The notes under the pieces are model-generated. The model was given only the letters and a program-made list of their open reading frames with translations, had not been told where the DNA came from and searched no databases. A stretch of DNA of 64,000 bases from Homalodisca vitripennis (lineage: Eukaryota > Arthropoda > Insecta > Hemiptera > Cicadellidae), in NCBI RefSeq assembly GCF_021130785.1, contig NC_060207.1, forward strand, positions 5,097,001-5,161,000, read 5' to 3'. Position 1 is the first letter of the stretch. Every line of letters starts with the position of its first letter. Positions 51,631 through 64,000 of this stretch are shown one piece after another. Position numbers and translations under genes: made by a program.

Positions 51631-54600
51631 GGCAAATAAAATAACGTAGTCAAGTTACATATGTAAAATATATTTAATTGGTAACGCAAGGTTCGCACAG
51701 AATAGGATGGCGGTCCGTCATCTGGTGACTCCTGTTCTAGTAAGATATCTACATGTATTCTAGGTAGTTTTACATGTATAAGAGGTTTTAGACTCGATTT
51801 TGGGAATTTTATATGATTATATGCATGTAAAACAGTAGGTACTAGCTTCTTCGGACCACCACACGGAGAGGATGAAACTCATAATTTGGTATATGTTAAT
51901 ATGAAATTATTTAAACATCAGTAGGTGTGTGATTTTTAAGATGTAAAATAAAAATATTTCCATTATCTTACTAGATAATTTTGTTTTCTCTTTATTATGG
52001 TGTACAAGTACATAACACGTTATTTAGCTCCAATTTATTTTGATATCGATAAGGAATTACGATTATTATTACAAATTCTTAGTGATAGAGATTTAGTAAT
52101 TTCAAGATACTCTTTACCGTTACTATTGAAGTTTATAACGGGAATGAATAAGTCTTAGTTCAGACTTTATTTATTACGGCTTACTTAATAAGTTTATAGT
52201 TCACTTTATTTGCTGTCTATAAAATACAAGAGGTGCTATGATTGGTTAATTAATTTATCAAGATATAGATGTAGCTGTAATGTGAGGAAAGCTCCTGATT
52301 GTACACTTCAAAGATTGCAAGCAATAAATTACCTATCTCGGTGAAAGACTCACTAACATGTGACCTTTCTACCGAAGGAGCGCTTAATCTGTATTCGGTT
52401 ATCCATTGACAGTGTTAAACTATGGACACTTTGCTAAGGCAAGTAAGATCCCCTTTTTTTAGTGATGGCTTTGTAAGGTTTTGTATGGGGGGGGGGTTAT
52501 TTGGATAAGTCCAAATGGAACAATTATTCAGTGTCATTTGAATAAATCAGTTAAAATAAAATCGCATTATTAATTGCCAGCTTGTAAGGTATAGTATTTA
52601 TCCACTTCATCCCCACTCTTTTGGAATGGAAAATGGTAAAGTCTTAGAAACGTCTTTACCTTTTGTAACATGTTTCACTGAGATCCATGCAAAACTTCAA
52701 TTCTATTGCTGTTACTTTGTCAGACGTTATATTTTGTTTAGATATGAATATTATTTGTCGATTTTCTCATTTCCATTTTAGTTACTCACCAAATGTAAAC
52801 AAATAATTAGCAGACTAATGTAAAATCGATTGGTAACGCTCAACCAAATTCCATAGCATGTATCACAATAATCGAACGCGATGTTGATTTTATATAGATA
52901 ATGCTTCATGCCAAATTTCTAGTCTATGGACTATTTCGTTCTTCAGATATCGTGCGGAAAGGCAAACATATGGAAATAATATATCTTTCACCCTTTCGAG
53001 TGATTGGCTGAGTGTTGCCGAAGTGCTGAGGTGTCAGAGCTTAGCGTAGTTCGTGAATCGATATATTCAGAAGGTTGGTAAGCTCCGTGAGGCTTAAAGT
53101 GCACTATAATCTTCAAACATCGGTGTCTCGTAACACAAACAGTTTAAGGCTGTCGAGGCTTACTATAAGTGAAGAAATAGCTACTTCACAAGCCCTGCTG
53201 TAATTTAATGAGCAAACCTTCTTAACAAAATCTTAAACTTTGATATCAGCACAGCGTAATTTGTTCCTTATGTTAAATAAAGTTTATAATTAATATCCTT
53301 ATTTCACCTAGACTGCCTAAATTTACTGATCGCGTAATTATATCTAATCCTCATATTAATGTTGTACTATTGTAATAATATTATTACTAATGATCTAATT
53401 AATTTAATACTAATAATTAGTTTGTCTATTCATCTAATTGCATTTTTAAATATTTATTAATTTTCTAACAACACATATGTATTCAGTGCAATATGCTGTA
53501 AGTCGTTTGGTTCTGGAAATAGTCACAAATGTATGGTATAGACTGTGATTTAAATACAAAGGATTATATTCTGTTTCCAAACGTCAAAGCAAGTCAGAAA
53601 TGAAATATTTGTACATGTATGTAACCATTTAGTAGAATTTGGGATACTCATAGAGTTAGATAAATTTAAAACTGACAAATGTAGTACAAAATCTTTCTTT
53701 AAAATGTTAGCTTAACGATATGAGTTTGAACCGTTGTTTAGTTGTATTTTATACAATACATATTTTCGTAACCCTCTTACTCGATACTGGTTAATATAAG
53801 TTATATCCGATGTTCTTGGAACTTCTTGGCTAATTAATGACTTAATTGGCACGCGTATTAATTTTCTCTCGGAAACTTGGTAGCTGAACATCCTGCTGCC
53901 GAACAACACCTCGCGCACATTGTCCGCGAGTTTAACTTCGAGTCTCTGAGTTTTAGTTTTACTATGAGTACAACTTCTAGTGCTTCAAAAATTCATGTTT
54001 TAGACTTCTAATCTACTAATCTTCACTTATTCCGACTACAGCTGCAATTTCGAGCCAATATGATGACGTCCGCGCTTGTGAGTCGATATCAACATGAAGG
54101 GAAGTAAATTTTAAAGTTTTAATAATTATTAAGTTCGTGCACAAAATTCTCATAGAACATTGGAACCATTAGAACCACCCTAATGATATCATTTAGTTCA
54201 TTATCACTCTATTTTGCAGCAACGTGGCAATATATTATTTTTTTAACGTCTAGAAGCGATGCTTTTTTGTTTAATTGCCACATTTAAACATATAAGTAAA
54301 CTTGCAAATCTATTATCATTACTAGAACTCAGCGGTATCCAATCCCATGTGTTTCGTCCATTAGTAAAAGTTCTCTAATTAAAATTTTCATTTGATCAAT
54401 ATGGATATATTAGATATGTATATTAGGGTTAAATCAGCTGTTTTGCTAAACTTTCAGATCTCAATTCTATATGATAATGAAACTCAAAATATAGATTAAA
54501 TCGAAACAGTAATAACAATTTAATTTGCTGATTGAGTATTAAATTGGATCCGCTTTATAGAGAAAGACGCACAAGCACAATGGATTAGAAGATTTACACC

Positions 54601-54854
54601 AAGAATTAATGATTCAATATGGATTCAAGTCGGTATTTTTATTTCAATTGATGTGGGGATCCATGTTGATTTTATTGCAAAAATGTTCAGTAACTAAAGG
54701 AATTTGGAATGAGCATTGTAATTTCTTAGATAGTCTGACTCTGTACGAAGGATATGAAACAACATTCTGCGATGCGGCGATATCCACGTAAGTAATGAAT
54801 ACCAAGTTCCAGTTTGTAGACCCTTCAGAGATAAACTAGTCATTATAAACTTGG
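51631..54854. other. AT-rich sequence, no gene recognised
   Basis: There is a short G run at 52487-52496. A stretch at 52912-52975 (CCAAATTTCTAGTCTATGG, TTCAGATATCGTGCGGAAAG) resembles the 94-bp monomer. No open frame has recognisable content. Confidence 0.45.
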
Positions 54855-55160
54855 CATCAATACTTTAGTCAATAAACTCCCTGAAATTATATTCCCTTTA
54901 TAAGACCTTTGAAACCCGAAATAAATGTAAAACTCGTCTCAAACCCTTTTTGGTGTCCAATGCGTATTACTCTGTTGATGAATTCTTGATGAGCTCTGGG
55001 ATATTTGAAAGTGGTGGATCTGAAGTCAATGCGACTGTGTTTGAATGTTTGTGACTGTCTAAATGAGGGCAATGCCTATTGAACTAAACAGTCTGTTGAC
55101 GATTGCGATATAATTTATATTTTGAATACACCTAATGCAGTAAAAGTATTATTATTATTA
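54855..55160 (+). mobile_element. CR1-like retrotransposon 3' fragment, plus strand
   Basis: On plus, INSLKLYSLYKTFETRN, then KCKTRLKPFLVSNAYYSVDE and FLMSSGIFESGG is a degraded C-terminus of a CR1-like reverse transcriptase (…FK..LK.FL…YYSVDEFL). A stop follows near 55055, then a short 3' UTR ending in a (TTA)n run at about 55150. It is the only plus-strand retrotransposon fragment I see in the window. Confidence 0.7.
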
Positions 55161-58100
55161 TTTGTTTTTAAATGTACAAAATGTATAACCTGCAATGACT
55201 GGTAGTCAATTTAAAGTGCTCTTTCTATCAATAGGAGATTCATGGTACTAGTATATTTAATGATATTTAAATGGTTATAAATGGTAAAATACACGGTAAT
55301 AAACAATAAGAGGCACATGGGTATTGGTAAATATTTGCATTTTAATTTACTCCAAAATAGGCACTACAAAATTGAGCGTTGGGAGTTCGCTGCGTGGACT
55401 GAGAGGTCAGGTAACAAATATTTTTACAATAACAATAAAAGGTTCTTGGGTATCTCTAACGTCGGACCTCAAGAAGTAAACTAAATTAATCCCTTGGACC
55501 TCAGCACACCCAAGTCTGTATGAATGTTCCCCTGTACCCTGTATAAATTAGACTTTATGGGTAAACAAGATTGCAATGGTTATATTTGTAAACAAAATGG
55601 ACAAAGGTATTAAATTTTAAGTTACAACATATTACCACAGAACATAGCATTTAACATAACATTTTATTCTGAAAAAGAAAAAAAACGGTGGTAATAAAGT
55701 ACACAGACAGCGAATGGAAGTTTGATTGAATGCATTTTTATTCGTAACAGTACAACACGCCTTTTACATTTGACTGACAATAACTTTGTTAATTATCCAT
55801 CGATCAAATTAAATTTCAATTCTTAAATGAAAAAATATTTTATAGAGTAAATAGAGTTTAGCAATGCATTCACGTGCTGCTGGTATTCTGCAGCTCTTGA
55901 TTTTATTTGATTTAAAAACTCAGAATGATTTTTGCCGGAAATCTATCATGTTATGAGTTGCAATACAATAATCAATCAGGTGTTCAAAAATTATATGATT
56001 TGATCGTAGATTTTAATTTATTTTGAGAGCTAACTAATGAGTTTCAGTCCATGTGCGTACTGTTCTGTTGGAGTAATTGAGTTTCCGGCCGTTAAATTAT
56101 TATTTTGTCCGTAGTAATGAATAAATTAATTGGAGTAATGCCACATGTAATCAAAAGCGAATAATACGCCGTATGGTGTTTATAATGGTGTATGTGAAGG
56201 CAGTGCTACGGTCGCTGCTGAAGAGTACAGATAACGTTACCCTTACAGCAGGATTCAAAATGCTAGAACAATTAGTGCTACATTTCTTACGTTATCATTC
56301 TACAATGTACCATTGTAAAACTTTGTACAAGTTTTAATAGTAATACAATTCAATCTGTTTCTTAGTGAATTAATATAGTTGTTGTTACCTAAAGATAAGG
56401 CGTTTGAACTCCATTTTTTGCATTTGACACAGGCTTTTTCAAAACTACTTACTTACAGTTCTAGCACAGGTTTTATTTAATTTATTAGGTCAAAAACTAA
56501 AGAAAGGATTGAATTCGCCCCTTAATCTAACTTACCAGATTTTCAGGAAGACATTGTTTTATAGCTAATATACCGGTGAAATCTTTCGTTAGCCGTAACT
56601 TGCTGGATTTCTGGATTCATGCTTACATTTACTGTTTTCACTATTTTTACATGCAGGATGAGCTCCCAAAGTTTTTGCATATCTTCGCCCTGTATAGCCT
56701 AATGAAATAAAGTACAAAGTTTTTCATGCAACCCCGGTAAAGCCTGATACACGACATGTAGTGTGGCGTACCACAATATTGTATAGCTGTAGTAGAGTTA
56801 AAAATTTGCACAAAAACTGTTAAAGCCCCTTGATTCTTATATTGGAAATTAAAGACTAGAACACTGCATTCTAACAAAAATTTCGACAAGCTCCGAATCC
56901 AGATAAGCTCAAAATTTGTATTACTAATAAATACCATTTTGGGATTATCTACTAAAAATACGAAATAAATATAACATAAGCAATAATTTTATTGTGATTG
57001 AAGTCTCTTGTTTTTAACGAAATATAGGATAACGCAAAATTTACATCAGTGCTGTTTTGTTGATGACCGTGACTAAAGTACAAAGATAGTCCAAAAAATT
57101 AAAAGACGTTTTGTCATTAAACTCACTCAGTTTAAAGGGTTAAAAACTCTCCTTTTTAGCCATACGTGTTCAAAAATTATCACAAAATTTAAATGTCGCT
57201 AACCAAAGGGAATTATTAAGTCCTTTCCTTTTTTACACTCTTAAAGTAGTCCTTGACGTGTTATATATAATCTTATCTTGCCAGATTAACTGATTTGTTT
57301 TTCAAATGCTACACTGTTTCTTCTTTAATACGATACGATATGTTTGAGACCTAGCGAATGAAATGTTTTACAAGAAACTTTCCATATATATTGCAGTAAT
57401 TTTGAATATCTAGCCGTATTCATTCATCTAAATGATTAATTTATGCTTTAAATATTTTTATCCACAAACATATTATTCTAATTCAGTATTTGATATTAAT
57501 TAGGTTGACGGTAAGCCTTTATGCGGGTAGGTGTGTTAATTCGGCGTCTGTTTCCCGTATCAGCAACATAACATCTCAGCGGATCTAGATCAAGCCTTAT
57601 AACATGCAAATTAAATTAAATGAATATACTGTATATAAATGTTGTAGGAAGCATTTTCGTAAATGATGTATTTTATGAAAATTAAATGCTAAACTGAAGA
57701 AAATGTATTGATTTACAAAAACTTCGCTTAGTGGATTTGCTCAAAACAGGAATAACATGAAAATTAGACATACATCTATCACCCTTAATAATATAAGAGT
57801 ATATTTTATTGTATATTTTAATTTAGGTGCATGGAAGAAAACAGCTGTTATTTTATTCTAAACTTCATTCTTCGTACTTCAAACTTTAACAAATTAACGC
57901 TCAGACGTAACGGGGAGTTTGTATAGAGGGTGGTCTTTTAAACGTAGGTTTTATCGTTGTGTTTTAAAATGTAAATCTGACAAAAATACTAAACGGTAAA
58001 ACATTTTTTGTTTTATTTTAAAAATATATTTTTAATCTTTAACAAATCGCCGGAATTTTCCATGTGGCAAACAACTTAAATACTTGTAATGGAACATCAA

Positions 58101-59640
58101 ATACTTCATGATAAATTTCGATTTAAATGTGATTTTGACTTTTTATTTTTTGTTTTTGTGTAAATCTAGTCATTTAGGAGTTGTATGCGTCTGAGTTTTG
58201 CAAATTCGCACTTTGAAGAGCTTGGGGGATACCATTTTTCGTACATCCAATCGTTGAATGAAGATTAGAAATAAAGACATAGTCTGGAACGCGTAAATTG
58301 TAATGCAGGCCTAACATCAATCCAGATAATTTACCAGGCGAATTTATTTCAAACTAGCCTTAATAACTAAAAAAACATGTTGAAATGTATTATGAATATA
58401 CGGCTTTGTAATTAAGCTTGTTATAGAAGAGTATTAGTGATAGACCAAATAAGTAAGGTTCAATTAAAGTCAGAATTTAATGTTGTATATATATATAATG
58501 TTATATGTTAAATGTTATATATGTTTTAAATTTATTTATTGAATTTTTAAACACCACTTCCAGAGCAGTAAATAAACAGTTAAGTTGGCAACAGTTTTTA
58601 TCTGTGTTCATGCAATTTTAAACTGAATGAAATTGATTAGGCCATATTTTTATTTTGAAGTACGTGATTGAAGGAAAGCTGAAAATGCTTGAAGAGTAAT
58701 TTTGTAATAAGGACAAAAAAAACTCAAATTTAAATCTTGTTTCAACGATTTGTATGTACAGAAAATAGCATTCCTCTTTGAAGGTAAAATTATGAAACTT
58801 TAAAATCCTTAGAATCTTAAACGAGAAGTTTTAATAAAAGAAGCAAGAATATAAAGATCTTAACCTTGTGTTTTAAATTGAATTGTATCATAAAGTAAAG
58901 GATTCTCTTAAATAAAAATGAACATTGGAAGAAAGAACGGTCTCAAGTTTAAAGATTTTACCATTCTAACGGTTCAGAGGCATCATACAGACTACATTAA
59001 AAATCACCCTGTACATTGGAATTAGGTAGTAAACAATCGTTACTTTATAACTATAAACAATCTGTAAGCTATATTAATTCGATGTATGTCTGATATATTG
59101 CAGTTACTTAAACAAACAATGTAAATACTTGTTACAATATCTTACAATAGATACAGAACAGATTGCTAACATTAACCTGAAATTGCTTTGTTGAAGTTAA
59201 CATACAAAGCGAACTGTTCAGAATTCTCAGTATCCAGTCTGAACAAGATGCATCCTTTCAGTTAGCGAGTGTATCATCCACACAAGTTCGCTTTGGGAGA
59301 AAACTTTGTTTCCATTGATGTGAGAAATAATCCTTTACTGCACGTGTGTTACCACGTATATTAAATATAATATAATATAAGTATATACATACACGGTTAG
59401 AATTGTATTCAAGTAGTTTCCACAAATTGCAAAGAATAAACTCCCTTTCATCAAATTTCGAGCAATTAAAAATGAAATGTGTGTGAAGAGAAATATTTTG
59501 ATGCATGAAAAATTTTTGTGGTTCATTTTAGAATAATAATAATCTTCATACAATTATGGGCGTATGGTCCATATTCGACTACGTTAATAACTTGTTTATT
59601 GTAACTGTGTATTGTTTATACGCACGACAAACTGGAGCTG
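55161..59640. other. 4.5 kb AT-rich sequence, no gene recognised
   Basis: I see no coding frame, RNA gene or tandem repeat that can be supported here. Confidence 0.5.
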
Positions 59641-61345
59641 GACCGAGGGTAATGGCAATCAATATCGATGACAGATGAATTACTCTCGCATTTATATTTA
59701 TACCGCCATAGTTACACTGCCATATATGATCTATCTTTTCCCTCATTAGTATCTTAACTATTATATAACGTAATGAGACTAGACGGGGATGATGTCCATC
59801 AACAGCGATCACAATAAATTAATTAACTACTCTGAGACTTACATATATAGTGGTAAATGTGATCTGAAAGTTATACTAGCATTTGTGATCTATCTTTTCC
59901 CTCATTAGTATCTGATCTATTCTATAACGTAATGAGACTAGACGGGGATGATGTCCATCAACAGCGATCACAAAAAATTAATTAACTACTCTGAGACTTA
60001 CATCTATAGTGGTAAATGTGATCTGAAAGTTATACTAGCATTTGTAATCTATCTTTTCCCTCATTAGTATCTGAACTATTCTATAACGTAATGAGACTAG
60101 ACGGGGATGATGCCCATCAACAGCGATCACAATTAATTAACTACTCTGAGATTTACATCTATAGTGGTAAATGTGATCTGACAGTTATACAAACATATAT
60201 GATCTATCTTTTCCCTCATTAATATCTGAACTATTCTATAACGTAATAAGACTAGACGGGGATGAAGTCCATCAACAGCGATCACAATTAATTAACTACT
60301 CTGAAATTTACATCTATAGTGGTAAATGTGATCTGACAGTTATACAAACATATATGATCTATCTTTTCCCTCATTAGTATCTGAACTATTCTATAACGTA
60401 ATGAGACTAGACGGGGATGATGCCCATCAACAGCGATCACAATTAATTAACTACTCTGAGATTTACATCTATAGTGGTAAATGTGATCTGACAGTTATAC
60501 AAACATATATGATCTATCTTTTCCCTCATTAATATCTGAACTATTCTATAACGTAATAAGACTAGACGGGGATGAAGTCCATCAACAGCGATCACAATTA
60601 ACTAACTACTCTGAAATTTACATCTATAGTGGTAAATGTGATCTGACAGTTATAATAGCACATATGATCTATCTTTTCCCTCATTAGTATCTGAACTATT
60701 CTATAACGAACTGTACCTAGACGGGGATGATGTATATCCACAGCGATTATAGATGAATACTCTGGCATTTAAAATTTATACAGGAACGAGTAATCTGACA
60801 GTTATACTAGCACAAATTATCTTTATATTCCTTCATTTGTATCTGAAGTATTCAATAACGAACTGTACCTAGACGGGGATGATGTATATCCACAGCGATT
60901 ATAGATGAATACTCTGGCATTTAAAATTTATACAGGAACGAGTAATCTGACAGTTATACTAGCACAAATTATCTTTATATTCCTTCATTTGTATCTGAAG
61001 TATTCAATAACGAACTGTACCTAGACGGGGATGATGTATATCCACAGCGATTATAGATGAATACTCTGGCATTTAATATTTATTCAGGAACGAGTAATCT
61101 GACAGTTATACTAGCAAAAATTATCTTTATATTCCTTCATTTGTATCTGAAGTATTCAATAACGAACTGTACCTAGACGGGGATGATGTATATCCACAGC
61201 GATTATAGATGAATACTCTGGTATTTAAAATTTATACAGGAACAAGTAATCTGACAGTTATACTAGCACAAATTATCTTTATATTCCTTCATTTGTGTCT
61301 GAAGTATTCAATAACGAAATGTAACTAGACGGGGACGAATATCGA
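59641..61345 (+). repeat. about 155-bp tandem array, 11 units in two subfamilies
   Basis: The anchor AGACGGGGATGA recurs 11 times from about 59780 to 61328, with spacing falling from about 160 to 152 bp. Units up to about 60700 share CATCAACAGCGATCACAA and TCTATAGTGGTAAATGTGAT. Later units share GATGTATATCCACAGCGATT and GAATACTCTGGCATTTAAA. Within the first part, two alternating types (GAAGTCC with AATAAGAC, GATGCCC with AATGAGAC) form a two-unit higher-order repeat. Confidence 0.9.
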
Positions 61346-61621
61346 TTTCATGTGTGCCTAAAAACCATGAAAATAAATAAAACAAATAATATGTCTAATA
61401 CGATCAACATCTAATGAGAAACATATTCAGTTGGCAGAATGTGTTCCCTATGTTTGTATATTACAAGCAGACAATTAAGAGAGTTAATAGTAACCTTAAA
61501 ACTACCATCCTTGCTCCACTCATTCTATTTTTATAACTAATCGCGGACAGTGAAACACAGAAAAGCCCTTTAATGTTTAGCTTGTTATAAAGATGACTAC
61601 ATTTGAGCTTGAGTAATGTAA
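61346..61621. other. spacer between two tandem arrays
   Basis: AT-rich spacer, nothing recognised. Confidence 0.45.
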
Positions 61622-62492
61622 CAATTGACGGGATCTCACGTATTTATAGGTAACGTAAACGTGCATTTACGATAACCCAGTCTTACTCATTGTTTCGTGT
61701 TCTTCTTGTTGCCAACAATTCGGGTTACCCATATGGCGGGATCTCCCGTATTTATAGGTAACGTAAACATGTATTTACGATAACCCAGTCTTACTAATTG
61801 TTTCGTGTTCTTCTTGTTGCCAACAATTCGGGTTACCCATATGGCGAGATCTCACGTATCTATAGGTAACGTAAACATGTATTTACGATAACCCAGTCTT
61901 ACTAATTGTTTCGTGTTCTTCTTGTTGCCAACAATTCGGGTTACCCATATGGCGAGATCTCCCGTATTTATAGGTAACGTAAACATGTATTTACGATAAC
62001 CCAGTCTTACTAATTGTTTCGTGTTCTTCTCGTTGCCAACAATTCGGGTTACCCATATGGCGGGATCTCCCGTATTTATAGGTAACGTAAACATGTATTT
62101 ACGATAACCCAGTCTTACTAATTGTTTCGTGTTCTTCTTGTTGCCAACAATTCGGGTTACCCATATGGCGGGATCTCACGTATCTATAGGTAACGTAAAC
62201 ATGTATTTACGATAACCCAGTCTTACTAATTGTTTCGTGTTCTTCTCGTTGCCAACAATTCGGGTTACCCATATGGCGGGATCTCCCGTATTTATAGGTA
62301 ACGTAAACATGTATTTACGATAACCCAGTCATACTAATTGTTTCGTGTTCTTCTCGTTGCCAACAATTCGGGTTACCCATATGGTGAGATCTCCCGTATT
62401 TATAGGTAACGTAAACATGTATTTACGATAACCCAGTCATACTAATTGTTTCGTGTTTTTCTCGTTGCTAACAATTCGGGTTACCCATATGA
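61622..62492 (+). repeat. 108-bp tandem array, eight units
   Basis: The unit is GGGATCTCCCGTATTTATAG, GTAACGTAAACATGTATTTA, CGATAACCCAGTCTTACTAA, TTGTTTCGTGTTCTTCTTGT, TGCCAACAATTCGGGTTACC and CATATGGC. Units start near 61630 and then every 108 bp to 62386. Period 108 is a multiple of three, so a 36-residue repeat is readable on minus for about 240 bases before stops. GGTAAC and GTTACC near the ends of each unit form short inverted repeats. Confidence 0.92.
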
Positions 62493-63490
62493 CAGATTTA
62501 ACCAAGGTCCCTTCCTTGACAGCCATTTTTCTTATTAAATATTAAGAAAAACATTATGGAGATAACAGGATTTTAGACATTGGACATAGCTATATGTTGT
62601 AAAGGGTATTACACCTTTTAAATATATTACTAGTACATATCTTCGGCTTCGCCAGCAATTTCTTTGCATCATTTCGTATATTTGATTGAATAGTTCCTAA
62701 GATTTCAGTAACACTTGAACTAATTTATATCGATTTAGAGGGAGTTCATAGGTGTCTTAGTGAAAATACTAATGATGTAATATGACAGGGTCACATGTTA
62801 TTTTAGAAGGGGAATTAATCACGCATCATATATTTTCACTGTTCATGATAAAGACATGAAAAAAATCCTAAACAGTTTTTATTTCAGATTGTTCACTTCT
62901 ATACCAAAATTAATTATATGGATATAGGTATTGCCATTGGAAATTAAAAAAAAAAAATATTTCCATAATACTTACTCTATAACATACACTATGCTTACTC
63001 TATTAGTTTTAATCTATATGTTAAGACGATACTTGATACAGTAAAGAAATTATTCTTGCTCTCCAATCAATGTTTACTATATCATACTCTTAAATCGGTC
63101 AATTATAGGAATTATATCAGTATTTATATACCTAAACAGTATCGTATACCTCACCAGTGAGAAATGGATGCGATGTTCCCTCGACCTTTTTCAGTTATTA
63201 AAATTGTATTTAGTGTCTCTTGTGTTGATTTGTGATTACACTTGCTAATATCAATATACTGCCAGTAGAGAGCAGCTTAGCTGTAACTTGTGTGGACTCA
63301 GTTGTGTGTGTAAGTCTGCCACATTGGTTGCTCGTGAACTGAAACTATAATTTCGCGCCATTTTCCGTCCGTTGTCTCAGATCTCGTCCAGTTGTGTTAT
63401 AAATTATTATATTTCCGAAATTAATTATATGTCTATAAGGGATGGGACTGAAGATTGTATTATTAGTTACTTTAGTGTCCTTTTGCGATC
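62493..63490. other. AT-rich sequence, nothing recognised
   Basis: No feature recognised. Confidence 0.45.
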
Positions 63491-63566
63491 TTATCTTGTC
63501 TATAACATCACTGGATCTTGTCTATAACATCACTGGATCTTGTCTATAACATCACTGGATCTTGTC
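63491..63566 (+). repeat. about 22-bp tandem repeat, 3.5 units
   Basis: CTTGTCTATAACATCACTGG followed by AT is repeated three times and then broken in a fourth copy (CTTGTCCC). Confidence 0.85.
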
Positions 63567-64000
63567 CCTGAGTGAAGTAACAGAATTCCCTGTGCTGGGT
63601 TCCTGAATCTTATCGCCACTCAAGCAAACACCCTTGCAACAGCAGCTTACGCTCCCTTATAGCTTTGGACTCATCCATGCAAAAGGGATAAAAGTAAAAA
63701 GCGTTCAATGCGATCAACCGCCATCGATACGGTGATACCCCATTTTATACTGACCTATTAAACACGAAGTTAATTCATGTCAATTTTTAGTAATATGAGG
63801 TTATTAATACCAATGCGTTTCACGTAATGTCAGCAGCTTGATAAACGAGGTGATTAGTAAATATGTGACAGATCAAGAGACCGTTGACAAATGGTGTGGT
63901 TCAATTATAGAATGTATGATTCCTGCTGATTAATAATTTGATTACTCGTGATTGTTGGTGATTAAACCTGTCTGTGGCACTGAACTCCAATACTGGCCAG
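63567..64000. other. window end, nothing recognised
   Basis: I see no coding or repeat structure up to the window end. Confidence 0.45.

Overview
The window is eukaryotic and almost certainly from an insect. It is AT-rich, has long introns with GT/GC-AG boundaries, and carries CR1-like and R1-like non-LTR retrotransposons, mariner-like and hAT DNA elements and many minisatellites. No prokaryotic operon structure is present. The order cannot be fixed from the sequence; a large-genome insect such as a hemipteran would fit, but that is a guess.

The only host gene I can support is a plus-strand stomatin/MEC-2 family (SPFH/PHB domain) gene. Its exons run from 1278 to 33649, and its first exon(s) lie upstream of the window. 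The spliced exons read in one frame from the membrane hairpin through the whole SPFH domain to the conserved C-terminus, giving 271 or 286 residues in the window. Three parts of this gene have been tandemly duplicated at exon level. (1) The 110-nt membrane-hairpin exon is the last unit of a nine-unit, 110-bp array (399-1387). Eight of the nine units carry an intact AG acceptor, but only the last has a donor and an open frame. (2) The first SPFH exon exists as two 83-nt versions (13303-13385 with a GC donor, 14019-14101 with a GT donor). Their phases make them mutually exclusive. (3) The terminal coding segment exists twice behind near-identical acceptors (33364-33519 and 33539-33649). In all three cases the canonical-looking copy is the most downstream one.

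The introns are full of mobile DNA. An antisense R1-like element fills most of the intron between the hairpin exon and the next exon (about 1640-4880). A CR1-like fragment lies at 15183-16770. A palindromic MITE lies at 19716-20148. A nearly complete but decayed CR1-like element with an SGNH-esterase ORF1 (about 25110-30100) follows directly after a mariner-like fragment (24738-25105). A tRNA-derived SINE head (about 30380-30462) and a foldback element (30938-31612) follow. Minisatellites in the introns have periods of 41 bp (6072-6537), 28 bp (10872-12519) and 106 bp (21623-22780).

Downstream of the gene (33.8-64 kb) I see no host gene. This part holds small tandem arrays (95, about 127, 94, 92, about 155, 108 and about 22 bp), a 0.53-kb foldback repeat (39415-39950), two CR1-like 3' fragments (41476-41870 on minus, 54855-55160 on plus), a 2.56-kb mariner-superfamily element with about 570-bp terminal inverted repeats (45135-47695), and a hAT transposase remnant (50206-51000). 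The rest is AT-rich sequence in which I recognise nothing.
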